From Oscillatoriales cyanobacterium RM2_1_1 (GTDB taxonomy: Bacteria > Cyanobacteriota > Cyanobacteriia > Cyanobacteriales > Microcoleaceae), in NCBI GenBank assembly GCA_012033335.1, contig JAAURB010000003.1, forward strand, positions 1 to 64,000: DNA of 64,000 bases. The letters are read 5' to 3'. The notes beneath the pieces are model-generated. The model was not told where the DNA came from and did not search any database. It saw only the letters and a program-made list of their open reading frames with translations. Of this stretch, positions 26,552 to 37,229 are shown one piece after another (position 1 is the stretch's first letter; every line of letters begins with the position of its first letter). The translations under genes were made by a program, and so were the position numbers.

Positions 26552-29500
26552 ATGGCTCAAGATTTAGCAATCAATGGTGTTGAGGCTGCCTTGACAACGG
26601 CTGATGATTTGGTACTAGCTAAAACGGGGAAACACTTAACCACTCTACAAGCTGCTATTTTTCGAGGTTCCTGGTCAGGTCAAAAATATGAACAAATTGC
26701 CCAGGACTATTACTGTTCAGACACCCATGTCCGAATTGTCGGGGCAGAACTCTGGGATTTGCTCTCCCAAGCCCTGGGAGAAAAAGTTACAAAAAAGACC
26801 TTTCGGGCTGCTCTAGAACGACATCGGGATACTCAAAGTCTAGGTCATCGAGTCCCAGATGAACCCAATTCCATGGAGCTAGTTGCCCAGGAAAACCCGA
26901 TCAACCTTGAGCTCTCCAGAATTTCTGATCAACCGGCAATTCAACCGGCTTCAAGATTCAATTCAAGTTCAAATTCAACCTTAAACTCAAATTCAAATTC
27001 AAACATTCTAACGGCAAGCTCGAAACAGGATTGGGGTGAGGCCCCTGATGTCGCGGTGTTCTACGGACGTACCCAAGAGCAGGAACTTTTGGAGCACTGG
27101 ATTCTACGAGAGCATTGTCGGTTAATCACCCTATTGGGTATGGGGGGAATTGGCAAAACCGCCTTAACGGCAAAATTGAGTCAGGATCTGGCGCACCAAT
27201 TTGAATTTGTCATCTGGAGGAGTTTACGGAACGCCCCAACTGTAGATGAAATCCTGGGGGATCTGATTCAATTTCTCAGCAATCATCAGGAAAATTGCCT
27301 GCCGGATTCCCTAGATGGCAAGATTCGCAAATTAATTGATCAGGTGCGTCACCAACGCTGTCTGATCATTCTGGACAATGTGGAATCGATTTTGCAGGGG
27401 GGTGATCGCACCGGGCGATATCGCTCAGGATTGGAAGGGTATGGGCAACTGTTCAAGTGCTTAGGGGAGGCCCGCCATCAAAGCTGTCTGATCCTGACTT
27501 CCCGGGAGAAACCTGCGCAGTTATCCGCCCTTGAGGGGGAGGCTCGACCGGTACGGTGCTTGAATCTGGTCGGGTTATTGCCCCAGGATGGAAGAGCTAT
27601 TTTCCAAACCAAGGGATTATTTACCGGAACGGAAACCGATTGGCAAGCATTGAATCATCGCTATGCCGGAAATCCCCTGGCCTTGAACATCGTGTCTTCC
27701 GCAATTCAGGACTTTTTAATGGCAGTCTGGCAGAATTTCTCCAGGTTTTTCAGCAGGGTGCGTTTATTTTAGATGACATTCGGGAGCTCCTAGCTGGTCA
27801 ATTTGAGCGTTTGACAGCTCTAGAACAGGGCATCATGTACTGGTTGGCTATCAATCGAGAGCCCCTGACCATTCAAAATTTACAGGCGGATTTTGTCTGT
27901 GGAACCTCTTTTAAAGAGACATTGAATGCGATCGCCTCACTTCAGCGCCGTTCTTTAGTTGAAAAAGTAGAAAACTCCCTGACCCAACAACCTGTTGTGA
28001 TGGAATTTGTCACGGATCATTTAATCGAGCAAGCCTGTGAAGAAATCAGCAGCCAAACCCCAAAATCTCTGAAAACCTATGCTTTGGTAAAAGCACAGAC
28101 TCAGGATTATATTCAGGATATTCAAATTCGATTAATTCTCCAACCGATTGCGGAGCGGCTAATTGAACAGTTCAGTTCCCTGGAGCTAATTGCAGCTCAA
28201 CTGACAAAAATTTTGGTGGATCAACAACAGCAACCTCGGCGAGAAATCAATTACATTGCGGGGAACTTGCTAAATCTTTTTCGTCAGTTAAAGATTGACA
28301 TTACTGGCTATGATTTCTCTGGTTTGACCATCTGGCAGGCCAATTTACAGGATATGCCATTACATCAGGTGAATTTTGCCGATTCTGACCTGACCCAATC
28401 CACTTTTACAGAAACTTTAGGCAATATTTTATCAGCCAACTTCAGCCCCGATGGTTTACTGCTAGCCACCTGTGACACAGACTGTAATGTTCGGTTGTGG
28501 GAGGTCAAAACCGGTAAATTATTGGCAATTTGTCAAGGCCATACCAATTGGGTGAGAACAGTTGTTTTCAGCCCGGATAGTACTGTGTTAGCCAGTGCTG
28601 GGGCAGATTGCCGAATCAGATTCTGGAATGTGGAAGATGGTGCTTGCCTGAGAACCTGTACGGGACACACTAATGAAATCTTCTCCATTGCCTTTAGCCC
28701 CGACGGTCAACACCTAGCCAGCAGTAGTGGTGACTCTACCCTGAGGCTGTGGGAATTGGATACTGCCTACTGTCTGCAAACCTTTGAGGGCCATAGCAGT
28801 TGGGTACGCTCCGTGGCCTTCAGTCCCGATGGTCAGACCTTAGCCAGCGGCAGTGACGATAAAACGATTCGCCTGTGGAATTGTACAACCGGAAAATGCC
28901 TGAAGGTATTGACGGATCACACTAGTTGGACGCGGGTTGCCTTCAGTCCTAACGGTCAAATTCTAGCCAGCAGTAGCGGGGATCAGACCGTTAAACTGTG
29001 GCAGGTGGAAACGGGGGAATGCCTGAGAACCCTAATTGGTCATCGGGGCAGTATTTATTCGGTGGCCTTTCATCCCACCACTCCTGCAATTCTGGCCAGT
29101 GGCAGCGGCGACAATACGATTAAACTTTGGGATTGGGAGAGGGGGGAATCTATTAAAACCCTCCAGGGCCATACCAATCAGGTGGTCTCTGTGGCCTTTA
29201 GTCCCAATGGTGGCACCTTGGTGTGCGTTAGTCTGGATCAAACGGTGCGGCTCTGGGATTGGCGCACGGGGCACTGTCTAAAAACCTGGTATGGCCATAC
29301 GGATTGGGCGTTGCCAATTGCCTTTAGCGACGACGGTCAATTTCTCGCTAGCGGCAGCAGCGACAAGAGTATAAAAATTTGGCAGGGGTCAACTGACACT
29401 TGTGTAAGAGTTCTACAGGGACATAAAGATTTTATCTATACCGTTGCCTTCCAACCTGGGGCTAGTCGGGTTCTGGCCAGTGGTAGCACCGATCAAACCG

Positions 29501-30294
29501 TTCGTCTGTGGGATTTAGAGAGCGGTCAATGTTTTCAAATCTTGCAGGGCCACACCGATTGGGTTTTTACCCTGGCTTTCAGTCCTGATGGCCGAACCCT
29601 GGTAACCGGAAGTGCTGACAATACAATAAAGCTCTGGGATTTGCCCACGGGGCAATGTATCAATACCTTGACGGGACATCGCGAAAAAATTTTTGGGGTG
29701 GCTGTTTCTCCCGAGGGTCGAATGATAGCTAGTGCTTCTAGTGATAAAACCATTAAGCTCTGGGATAGGCAAACGGGTGAGTGTTTAAAAACCCTGGTCG
29801 GGCATGGGAATCGGGTCTATTCTGTAGATTTTGTCCGCTCCTCAAGTTCTGCTTTTGAGGGTTTGCTGTTACTTGCCAGTGGCAGTACCGACAAAACCAT
29901 CAAGCTCTGGAATGCTGAAACGGGCGAGTGTCTCAACACATTCAGGGGTCATAGTAACTGGGTCTTTTCAGTGGCGTTTAGTCCGGATGGTCAAAGGTTA
30001 ATCAGTGGTTCCCATGACCAGACAGCCAGGGTTTGGAGCGTAGAAACCGGGAAGTGTCAGCAGGTATTGATGGGGCATGAACATTTAGTGTCGGCGGTGG
30101 CCTTTCATCCTCAGGGGGAACTGATGGCTACGGGTTCTCAGGATCAAACGGTGCGTTGGTGGCAGGTTGAAACGGGGAGGTGTCTCCAGGTATTGCGGGC
30201 AGATCGGCTGTATGAAGGGCTGAATATTTCTGGGGCGACTGGTTTGACGGAGGCTCAAAAATTGACGTTGAGGGCTTTGGGGGCGGTAGACTAG
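26552..30294 (+). pseudogene. vMAP-HTH / NB-ARC / 14xWD40 protein, frameshifted
   Basis: One gene read in two frames; 3743 nt is one base short of 1248 codons. The first part has an N-terminal HTH of the vWA-MoxR-associated (vMAP) type (residues ~1-90, LTTLQAAIFRGSWSGQKYEQ), an Asn/Ser linker, then an NB-ARC NTPase: P-loop GMGGIGKTA 196-204, CLIILDNVES Walker B, CLILTSREKP sensor, GNPLALNIVSSAI. The frame breaks between 27700 and 27720 near a TTTTT run. It resumes with LFNGSLAEFLQ, winged-helix-like LEQGIMYWLAINREPLT, a short pentapeptide-like stretch, and 14 WD40 repeats, enough for two seven-bladed propellers. By family knowledge these are STAND sensors: the propellers bind a signal and the NB-ARC switches state. 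No effector domain is fused or adjacent. Confidence 0.85.
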
Positions 30295-30561
30295 ACGGAG
30301 GGGATTAGGGAAAAAACCCTGGAGACCCGGAGAATAAAGAAGTTATGGGCTGTGAGTACTATTTATTAAAAAATTCTTAACCCTTTTTGCCACAATATGT
30401 ACTTTAATTAAGTTGGTTAAGATACTAAATGTTGAAAGAGAATTTCCGCAAGGATCGTCTGGCAAATGCCTGGGGTTATGGTGTTTGATTGGCTTTGCCA
30501 GGTAATCTCTCTAGAGAATCTCTTTCACAATTAACCAGATGTCCCACTTCAATCTTGGATA

Positions 30562-31038
30562 ATGAACCTACTTAAGCCATTAATCGCGATTTTGCTGGCA
30601 TTCAGCGTTAGTATTGCCACTGCTCTACCAGTTTTTGCGGCGGATATTGTGGATACTGCCGTTTCCGCAGGCTCCTTTGATACCTTGGTGGCCGCCGTCA
30701 AAGCAGCGGGTCTAGTCGATACCCTCAAGGGTGCTGGCCCTTTTACCGTGTTTGCTCCTACGGATGAAGCCTTTGCTGACTTACCCGATGGTACTGTAGA
30801 CAATCTGCTCAAGCCAGAGAATAAGGAAAAACTCTCCAATGTTCTGCTTTACCATGTGGTCAAAGGTAAGGTCACTTCTGGCCAACTCAAGTCTGGTTCC
30901 GTTACCACAGTCCAAGGCGAACCGCTGAAAGTATCTGTTGGGAAAGAAGTTCAGGTGAATGATGCCGTTGTGATTAAGGCAGATATTTCAACGGACAACG
31001 GTGTAATTCATGTAATTGATAAGGTGCTGATTCCTTAG
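30562..31038 (+). CDS. secreted fasciclin (FAS1) domain protein
   Basis: 158 aa. A signal peptide covers residues 1-26 ([22 protein letters not shown]) and a single FAS1 domain fills the rest. The two family motifs are visible: [15 protein letters not shown] (H1) and, near the end, [17 protein letters not shown] (H2), with the YHVV between them. Length is typical of single-domain bacterial fasciclins. These proteins act in adhesion or matrix interaction outside the cytoplasmic membrane; the ligand is not known. The gene seems monocistronic: about 270 bp upstream is free of genes and a good intrinsic terminator follows at 31081-31107. Confidence 0.93.
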   Translation: MNLLKPLIAILLAFSVSIATALPVFAADIVDTAVSAGSFDTLVAAVKAAGLVDTLKGAGPFTVFAPTDEAFADLPDGTVDNLLKPENKEKLSNVLLYHVVKGKVTSGQLKSGSVTTVQGEPLKVSVGKEVQVNDAVVIKADISTDNGVIHVIDKVLIP

Positions 31039-31080
31039 AATTCAAGCCTGTTTCGACATGATTTGTCACGATTTATCATC

Positions 31081-31107
31081 AGCCTAGGAATCATTCCTGG
31101 GCTTTTT
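31081..31107 (+). terminator. intrinsic terminator of the fasciclin gene
   Basis: AGCCTAGGAAT pairs with ATTCCTGGGCT (one G-T wobble) around a single C, so the real loop is a few bases larger, and is followed by TTTTT. It sits 43 bp after the stop codon. Confidence 0.85.
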
Positions 31108-31142
31108 ATTCATTATTCATACTTAAAATATCTAATCTTAAA

Positions 31143-31886
31143 ATGTCTAATCTCAAAACATCCCCAATTCAACTGGTTGTGTTCGATATGGCGGGCACAA
31201 CAGTCAAAGACAGCAACGAAGTTCAGGGTTGTTTTTTTGCTGCCGCCGAAGCCACTGGTTTGTCAGCAGCACCGGAACGAATTATTGCCATGATGGGCTG
31301 GACAAAGAAATTAGTCTTTCAAACCCTCTGGGCTGAGCAAATTGGCCTTAAACATCCAGACTACCCTCAAAATGTTGAGGCTTCCTATACTAAGTTCAAG
31401 GAAGTTCTCGAAAATCACTATCGGACTCAACCCGTAGAACCCACCGACGGCTGTCTGGAACTGTTTGAATGGCTCAAATCCCAGGATATTAAAATTGGTT
31501 TAAATACAGGGTTTTACCGAGAAGTAACTGATATTATTTTGGAGCGTTTGGGATGGTATCAAGACCTGGATCAAAACTACGTGGGTTCAAGCTCTTCCAT
31601 CATTCAAGTCTCGGTTACTCCCTCAGAAATTTATCAGAATGAAGGCCGACCCGCCCCTTACATGATTCAAAAAGCTATGTATAAGTTGGGGATCAAAAAT
31701 TCCCAGCAGGTGATTACAATTGGAGATACCCCGGCGGATATTGAGGCTGGAACTAATGCCGGGTGCTGCCTATCTTTGGGTGTTACCAATGGAACTCATA
31801 CCAGGGAACAATTGGAACAGTATGCTCACGATGGATTAATCAATTCAATTAATGAATTAAAAGCAAGAATAGAGTCAGAACGTTAA
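31143..31886 (+). CDS. phosphonatase-like HAD hydrolase (TIGR03351 type)
   Basis: 247-aa haloacid-dehalogenase superfamily hydrolase. The nucleophile motif is VVFDMAGTTV (Asp15 and the unusual Ala at the general-acid position, as in phosphonoacetaldehyde hydrolase PhnX). MMGWTKKLVF corresponds to the cap region with the Schiff-base lysine of PhnX. IGLNTGFYREV is motif II, and VITIGDTPADIEAG is the terminal acidic motif. By family knowledge TIGR03351 enzymes are PhnX-like and sit next to an FAD oxidoreductase, exactly as here. The likely role is C-P bond cleavage of a phosphonate breakdown product. The real substrate is unproven. The next gene starts 47 nt downstream. Confidence 0.85.
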   Translation: MSNLKTSPIQLVVFDMAGTTVKDSNEVQGCFFAAAEATGLSAAPERIIAMMGWTKKLVFQTLWAEQIGLKHPDYPQNVEASYTKFKEVLENHYRTQPVEPTDGCLELFEWLKSQDIKIGLNTGFYREVTDIILERLGWYQDLDQNYVGSSSSIIQVSVTPSEIYQNEGRPAPYMIQKAMYKLGIKNSQQVITIGDTPADIEAGTNAGCCLSLGVTNGTHTREQLEQYAHDGLINSINELKARIESER

Positions 31887-31933
31887 AGAAAAATTAGAGA
31901 AAAAGTTAAAGAAAACCAAAAAAACAAATAGTC

Positions 31934-33061
31934 GTGATCAATCAAACAGATGTTGCCATCATTGGGGCCGGAATTGTGGGTCTAGCCCATGCCCTGGTTG
32001 CCGCCCGACGAGGATCAAAAGTAACCGTTTTTGAGCGCCATCCCCAAGTCGTTGGGGCTTCGATTCGCAATTTTGGTATGGTCTGGCCCGTGGGCCAACC
32101 CCTTGGGCAGATGCGCGATCGCGCCCTGCGCTCCCGGGAAATCTGGCTTGAAATGGGGGCAAACGCTGGATTTGCCACCGATCCCTGCGGTTCCCTGCAT
32201 GTGGCTTACCGAGAGGATGAAATGGCAGTCATTAAGGAGTTTGTGGCCACGGTGGGGCCACAAACTCAAACCGTGGCTTGGCTTACCCCGGATCAGGTTG
32301 CTAAAAAAAGCCCGGCGGTGAGGCTAGAGGGCTTACAGGGAGCCCTATGGAGTTCAACGGAGGTGATTGTGGATCCCCGGGAGGCGATCGCCAAATTGCC
32401 AGCTTTTTTGGCTTCGGAGTATGGGATTGAGTTTAAATTTGGTACGGTGGTCACCGAGATTGATCCACCCAAATTGCTGGCGGGGGGGGAACCATGGCGG
32501 GCCAATCAAATCTTGGTCTGTAGCGGAGCAGATTTTGAAACCTTGTATCCAGAAGTTTATGCCAATAGCGGCATCACTAAAGTGAAGCTGCAAATGATGC
32601 GAACTAGCCCCCAACCCGATCAATTTCGGATTGGGGCAGCCCTCTGCGGCGGCCTAACCCTGACCCACTACGCTTCGTTTGCCCATTGTCACTCCTTAGC
32701 CGGATTAAAAACGAGAATTCAAACTGAAACGCCTTGGTTCCCAAAGTGGGGAATTCATGTCATGGTTTCCCAGAATTCTGCGGGGGAATTAATCATTGGA
32801 GATTCCCATGAGTATGGGTTAAATCCTGATCCATTTGATCGCGCAGATTTGAATCGGTATATCCTCGATTATCTGAAAATATTTGCTCAATTCCCATCCT
32901 TTGACATTGCGGAAACCTGGCATGGAATCTATGCCAAATGGGTTGGAAAAACTGAATTGATTCTCCATCCTCAACCCGGTGTAACGATTGTGAATGGATT
33001 GAGTGGGGCAGGTATGACCCTTGCCTTTGGACTGGCGGAAGAAGTGATGGGTTCAATCTAA
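31934..33061 (+). CDS. FAD-dependent oxidoreductase (TIGR03364 / HpnW-like)
   Basis: 375-aa DAO-type flavoenzyme starting with GTG. The dinucleotide-binding motif is VAIIGAGIVGLAHALVAARRG (residues ~6-26) and the C-terminal FAD block is VNGLSGAGMTLAFGLAEE. ASIRNFGMVWPVGQPLGQM is the family's FAD/substrate stretch. TIGR03364 enzymes are described as syntenic partners of TIGR03351 HADs and are proposed to oxidatively deaminate an aminophosphonate related to 2-aminoethylphosphonate, giving the aldehyde that the HAD cleaves. Both genes are present here in that order, forming a two-gene operon. No phosphonate transporter is in the window. Confidence 0.85.
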   Translation: MINQTDVAIIGAGIVGLAHALVAARRGSKVTVFERHPQVVGASIRNFGMVWPVGQPLGQMRDRALRSREIWLEMGANAGFATDPCGSLHVAYREDEMAVIKEFVATVGPQTQTVAWLTPDQVAKKSPAVRLEGLQGALWSSTEVIVDPREAIAKLPAFLASEYGIEFKFGTVVTEIDPPKLLAGGEPWRANQILVCSGADFETLYPEVYANSGITKVKLQMMRTSPQPDQFRIGAALCGGLTLTHYASFAHCHSLAGLKTRIQTETPWFPKWGIHVMVSQNSAGELIIGDSHEYGLNPDPFDRADLNRYILDYLKIFAQFPSFDIAETWHGIYAKWVGKTELILHPQPGVTIVNGLSGAGMTLAFGLAEEVMGSI

Positions 33062-33128
33062 TTCAAGGCAATCTAATTTAAACTAACCCAACTTTAAACT
33101 AACCCAACTCAAACTAATCCAATTTAAA

Positions 33129-36100
33129 CTAATCCTGGACTTGAGCCAGGAACTGACCGAGCTTTTGAGCTAGTTCCTGAACATGGGGTTCTAAGATAAA
33201 GGAATAATGATCCCCAGGAATATTAATTACTTCAATTTCTACAGCATCCAGGATTGAGAATAACTCTACCCAGACAAGCTGGGGATCGGCAGCCATAATA
33301 TGTTTTTCCCGGGCTCGAAAGACCGTGACTTTACCGGAATAGGGTTGACGTTGGTAGTCATAGGTTGCTTTCAACGTTCCCACCAGAACATTTAAAATTC
33401 TATGATTTTGTTGGTGCTCGACCTCAGGGGGGAAAATGCCAACCTGCCGGGATTTTTCAATGATAAAGTTAAGTTTTTCTGTCGTTGTTAAATCTTGTAA
33501 TTCCTCAGGAGTGACTAAATTATCTAGACCAAACATTCCCCCAAATACCCGAGACAAAACACCCACCAGGTAAGTGTCATCAATTTGCTTGTTTTTGTCT
33601 AACAAAATAGGGACATAGGAATCCAAAATTGCCAAATGGCTAACAGTTTGCCCCTGTTGAGCGAGTTGTTGAGCTACTTCGTAGGCAACCACTCCTCCAA
33701 ATGACCAACCCCCAATCTGATAGGGCCCTTCCGGTTTAAACTGGCGAATCGCATTGACATACAAATTAGCCATCGCTTCAACGGTTTCTAAAACTATTTC
33801 TCCCGCCGCAAAACCTTGAGCTTGTAGACCATAAAAGGGTTGACTATTTCCCAGATAACGAGCCAGGTTCACATAGCAAAGTACATGACCCCCAGCCGGA
33901 TGAATGCAAAAGAAAGGCTCCTGTTGTCCCTGGGGTTGAATTGAAACCAAAGGAGAATTGGCCATAGAATGGGGAGAATTTTTCAGCAGATTTGCTAATG
34001 CTTCAACGGTAGGATGGGTCAACAAATTAGTTAAAGCTAGGGAACAATTCAGATGTTGTTGAATTTTTCCCAGGAGCTGAATTGCCAGTAAAGAATGGCC
34101 ACCCAACTCAAAAAAGTTGTCTTTGATGCTAACAGGATTGACATTCAATAGGTCTTGCCAGATTCTTACTAATTGCACTTCAAGATGATTTCGAGGCGGA
34201 ATCAATTGAGGTTGAGTCCGGAAATGAATCACAGTAGGTTGAGGTAAGGCTTGGCGATTAACTTTTCCATTGGACGTTAGAGGGATGGCATCTAAAATAA
34301 CAAAGGCCGAGGGAACAATGTAGTCTGGAAGTTGATGCCGCAGAAAATTCCGTAACTCTTCAGGGGTGAGAGATTCAGACTGTTGATCTTGAGTTTTCAA
34401 GTCTCGAACTGGCACTAAATAAGCGACTAACTGCTTTTCAGCAGATGGATTATTTTGGGCGATGACGATGGCCTCTCGAATTTGAGGATGCTGGGTTAAG
34501 CTGTGTTCGATCTCACCTAATTCAATCCGAAAGCCCCGAATTTTAACCTGATAATCAAGCCGATTTAAATACTCAATATTCCCATCGGGTAAATACCTGA
34601 CTAAGTCTCCAGTTTTATAGAGAAACCCAGAGGTATAAGGATTAGCAATAAACCTTTCTGCAGTAAGTTCTGGTCTATTTAAATAGCCTTGTGCCACCTG
34701 TATTCCGCCAATGTATAGTTCTCCTGAAACTCCAAGAGGAACAGGTTGCAAACCAGAATTTAAAATATAAATCTGTGTATTCGCAATCGGTTTTCCAATG
34801 GGTACACAGGACAATGTGCTGTTGGCTTGACAGTGCCAGGCGGTAACATCAATGGCGGCTTCTGTGGGGCCATAAAGATTATAAAGCTGACAATTTAACC
34901 GCTGAAAAAATTGAGCTTGTAAGCTCAGACTCAGGGCTTCTCCACTACAAATTACTCGTCTTAGGCTCTGACATGCCGTTAGATCTTCTTCTAGTAGATC
35001 TTCTTCTAGAAAAATCTGTAACATTGAGGGGACAAAGTGTAGGGTTGTGATTTGCTGCTCCACAATAATCTCAGTCAGATAACGACTATCTTTGTGGCCT
35101 TGTGGTTTAGCAATTACTAAACAGGCTCCTGAGATTAACGGCCAGAAAATTTCCCATACTGAAACATCAAAACTATAGGGTGTTTTTTGTAATATCCTAT
35201 CTGTTGGATCAAGTTGATAGGTTTCCTGCATCCAGAATAAACGGTTACAGATTCCCTGGTGAGTATTCATTACTCCCTTGGGTTTTCCTGTTGAACCTGA
35301 AGTATAAATTACATAAGCCAGACTTTGAGGCATTGTTTTGAAACCTGGATTGTCTTCAGGTTCTGACCTGATTTTCTGCCAGATTTCATTCCAATCAATT
35401 ATTCTTGTCTGATCCTGAGGGAATAGACGACTCAGCGGTTTACCAACAAGCACCAAAGGAACCTGGGTATCTTTTTCCTGCATATCTTCTAAGACATAGG
35501 CTAGCCGTTCAGGAGGATGCTCTGGATCAAGTGGAACATAAGCGGCTCCTGCTTTTAGAATCCCCAACAAACTGACAACCATTTCAACAGAACGTTCAAT
35601 GCAAACCCCTACAAGGGTCTCTGATTTAACACCTGATTTAGTTAAATAATGGGCTAGTTGATTTGCTAATTGATTGAGTTGAGAATAGGTTAGAGTTTGA
35701 TTTCTAAAGATCAGCGCGGTGGCATTTGGAGTATTTTTGGCCTGAAGCTCAAACCAGTATTGTAGAGGTTTAGATAGGTCATAATCCCGTGCAGTTTGAT
35801 TCCATTCGACTAAAATGGTTTGCTTTTCAGCTTCACTCAAAATCGATAGTTGATCAATTGGTTTCTGAGGGTTTTCACACACAGATCGAAGTAAGTTTTG
35901 AAAATGTTGGGAGAATTTTTGAGCGGTCTGAGCTGGAATTGAATCCTGATTATATTTGAAGTAGACTAGTAGACGATCTGAGAATGGGATAAATTCTAAA
36001 CTGAAGTCAAACTCCAGCTTTTGTGTGGGTAGTTCTAAATATTTGAATTCCAGGGATTGATCACCTTCAAACAACTGAAATACATACCCTAAACTTGAAA

Positions 36101-37211
36101 TATCAGAGTAGGCAAAAGCTCCTTGGCAGAGGGAAGAACGTTCTATTTGGGACAAATTTTGGGATGAAATTTGGAGAGATTGATGGGTTTGAACTAGCTT
36201 GGAAAAGGGATAATTCTGATAGGGTAAGGATTCTCGTAAGGTTTGACTGACTTGAGCTAGAATCCCCTCAAAGCTCATATCTCCACTCACCCAATCCCGC
36301 AATAAAATAGCATTGAGAAAGTTGCCTATCAGTTTCTCAGACTGACCAATTTTACCTGAAATTAATCGGCCGACAATAATATCTTCTTCCCTGGTATATA
36401 GATGAAGCAGAACTTTATATATTGCCAGGAGTAGGACTTCAAGATCAATGTTATAGCGACTTGAAAGATGTCTGAGGTTTTCGGTTAATTCCTGATCAAT
36501 TAGAAATTGATAACTTGAACCATTATAAGTTCTTAAAGCAGTAGATAAAGTAAAAGGTAATCGCAATCCTGGAAGCTCACCAGTCAATTTTTGTCTCCAG
36601 TAAATCTCACTTTCAGTAAAATTAAGAGATGCTATTGAGCTGAGTTGTCGGTCGATCTGCTCCCTGTAGTTTCTATCGGACTGCATGAAATCAAAATTCT
36701 GAAAATCAATTTCAGGTTCTTCCAGACTAGAATGATAAAGTGTCAGAAATTCATCAGTTAAAATTAATAAAGATTCCCAATCTCCTGCAAGCTGATGCAG
36801 GGTAATTAGCAAGACGGGAAATTGCCCAGAACAATGAAGGAGTTGAACTCGGAATGGATAATTTTCTGACAATTGAAACGGCTGCTCAATTAGTATTGAG
36901 ATGGCATTTTCAAGTTCTACCTGGCTTAAATCAGAAAAATTGATTTCTTGAAAGTTAAGGGCGATTTGGGGCTGAATCACCTGAATCACCTGATTATCTT
37001 GCTCTCGATACATCGTTCTTAGACTGGGATGACGACTCACGAGAATCTGAAAAACTTGCCTGATTTTTTTCTGATCAATTTGGCTTAAAGCTTGTAGGGC
37101 TAGAGCTAGTTTATCCCTAATTCCTCTAGGGGAAAGTTGATACAAAAACCAGTTACTTTGTTGAATTGGCGTTAAAGGCAGAGAAATTGAAGGGAACAGG
37201 GATTGAGTCAT
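33129..37211 (-). CDS. mysE: MysE-type NRPS with extra condensation domain (C-A-T-TE)
   Basis: 1360-aa non-ribosomal peptide synthetase, predicted last enzyme of a shinorine-type pathway. Domains: condensation (~10-440), adenylation (~485-1000, core YTSGSTGKPKG near 637), carrier (FFELGGHSLLAIQLL near 1035) and thioesterase (GGWSFGGVVAYE near 1170). Reading the specificity pocket against GrsA gives D-V-W-H-I-S-L-I-D-K, almost the classic serine code. The A, T and TE parts closely resemble remembered Anabaena MysE, which is A-T-TE only; the condensation domain is extra. Its HHxxxDG motif reads LHQLAGD: the second His is kept, the first His and Asp are not. The EntF-like order C-A(Ser)-T-TE is an alternative reading, but mysB and mysC next door favour MAA synthesis. 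Confidence 0.85.
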   Translation of the reverse strand: MTQSLFPSISLPLTPIQQSNWFLYQLSPRGIRDKLALALQALSQIDQKKIRQVFQILVSRHPSLRTMYREQDNQVIQVIQPQIALNFQEINFSDLSQVELENAISILIEQPFQLSENYPFRVQLLHCSGQFPVLLITLHQLAGDWESLLILTDEFLTLYHSSLEEPEIDFQNFDFMQSDRNYREQIDRQLSSIASLNFTESEIYWRQKLTGELPGLRLPFTLSTALRTYNGSSYQFLIDQELTENLRHLSSRYNIDLEVLLLAIYKVLLHLYTREEDIIVGRLISGKIGQSEKLIGNFLNAILLRDWVSGDMSFEGILAQVSQTLRESLPYQNYPFSKLVQTHQSLQISSQNLSQIERSSLCQGAFAYSDISSLGYVFQLFEGDQSLEFKYLELPTQKLEFDFSLEFIPFSDRLLVYFKYNQDSIPAQTAQKFSQHFQNLLRSVCENPQKPIDQLSILSEAEKQTILVEWNQTARDYDLSKPLQYWFELQAKNTPNATALIFRNQTLTYSQLNQLANQLAHYLTKSGVKSETLVGVCIERSVEMVVSLLGILKAGAAYVPLDPEHPPERLAYVLEDMQEKDTQVPLVLVGKPLSRLFPQDQTRIIDWNEIWQKIRSEPEDNPGFKTMPQSLAYVIYTSGSTGKPKGVMNTHQGICNRLFWMQETYQLDPTDRILQKTPYSFDVSVWEIFWPLISGACLVIAKPQGHKDSRYLTEIIVEQQITTLHFVPSMLQIFLEEDLLEEDLTACQSLRRVICSGEALSLSLQAQFFQRLNCQLYNLYGPTEAAIDVTAWHCQANSTLSCVPIGKPIANTQIYILNSGLQPVPLGVSGELYIGGIQVAQGYLNRPELTAERFIANPYTSGFLYKTGDLVRYLPDGNIEYLNRLDYQVKIRGFRIELGEIEHSLTQHPQIREAIVIAQNNPSAEKQLVAYLVPVRDLKTQDQQSESLTPEELRNFLRHQLPDYIVPSAFVILDAIPLTSNGKVNRQALPQPTVIHFRTQPQLIPPRNHLEVQLVRIWQDLLNVNPVSIKDNFFELGGHSLLAIQLLGKIQQHLNCSLALTNLLTHPTVEALANLLKNSPHSMANSPLVSIQPQGQQEPFFCIHPAGGHVLCYVNLARYLGNSQPFYGLQAQGFAAGEIVLETVEAMANLYVNAIRQFKPEGPYQIGGWSFGGVVAYEVAQQLAQQGQTVSHLAILDSYVPILLDKNKQIDDTYLVGVLSRVFGGMFGLDNLVTPEELQDLTTTEKLNFIIEKSRQVGIFPPEVEHQQNHRILNVLVGTLKATYDYQRQPYSGKVTVFRAREKHIMAADPQLVWVELFSILDAVEIEVINIPGDHYSFILEPHVQELAQKLGQFLAQVQD

Positions 37212-37229
37212 AGTTTTTAGGCTAAGGTT

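Noticed and set aside
33129-37211. Reading the C-A(Ser)-T-TE protein as EntF of an enterobactin-like siderophore pathway
   Set aside because: No DHB synthesis genes (entA/B/C/E types) are present, while mysB and mysC lie in the same operon and the thioesterase and adenylation parts match MysE closely.
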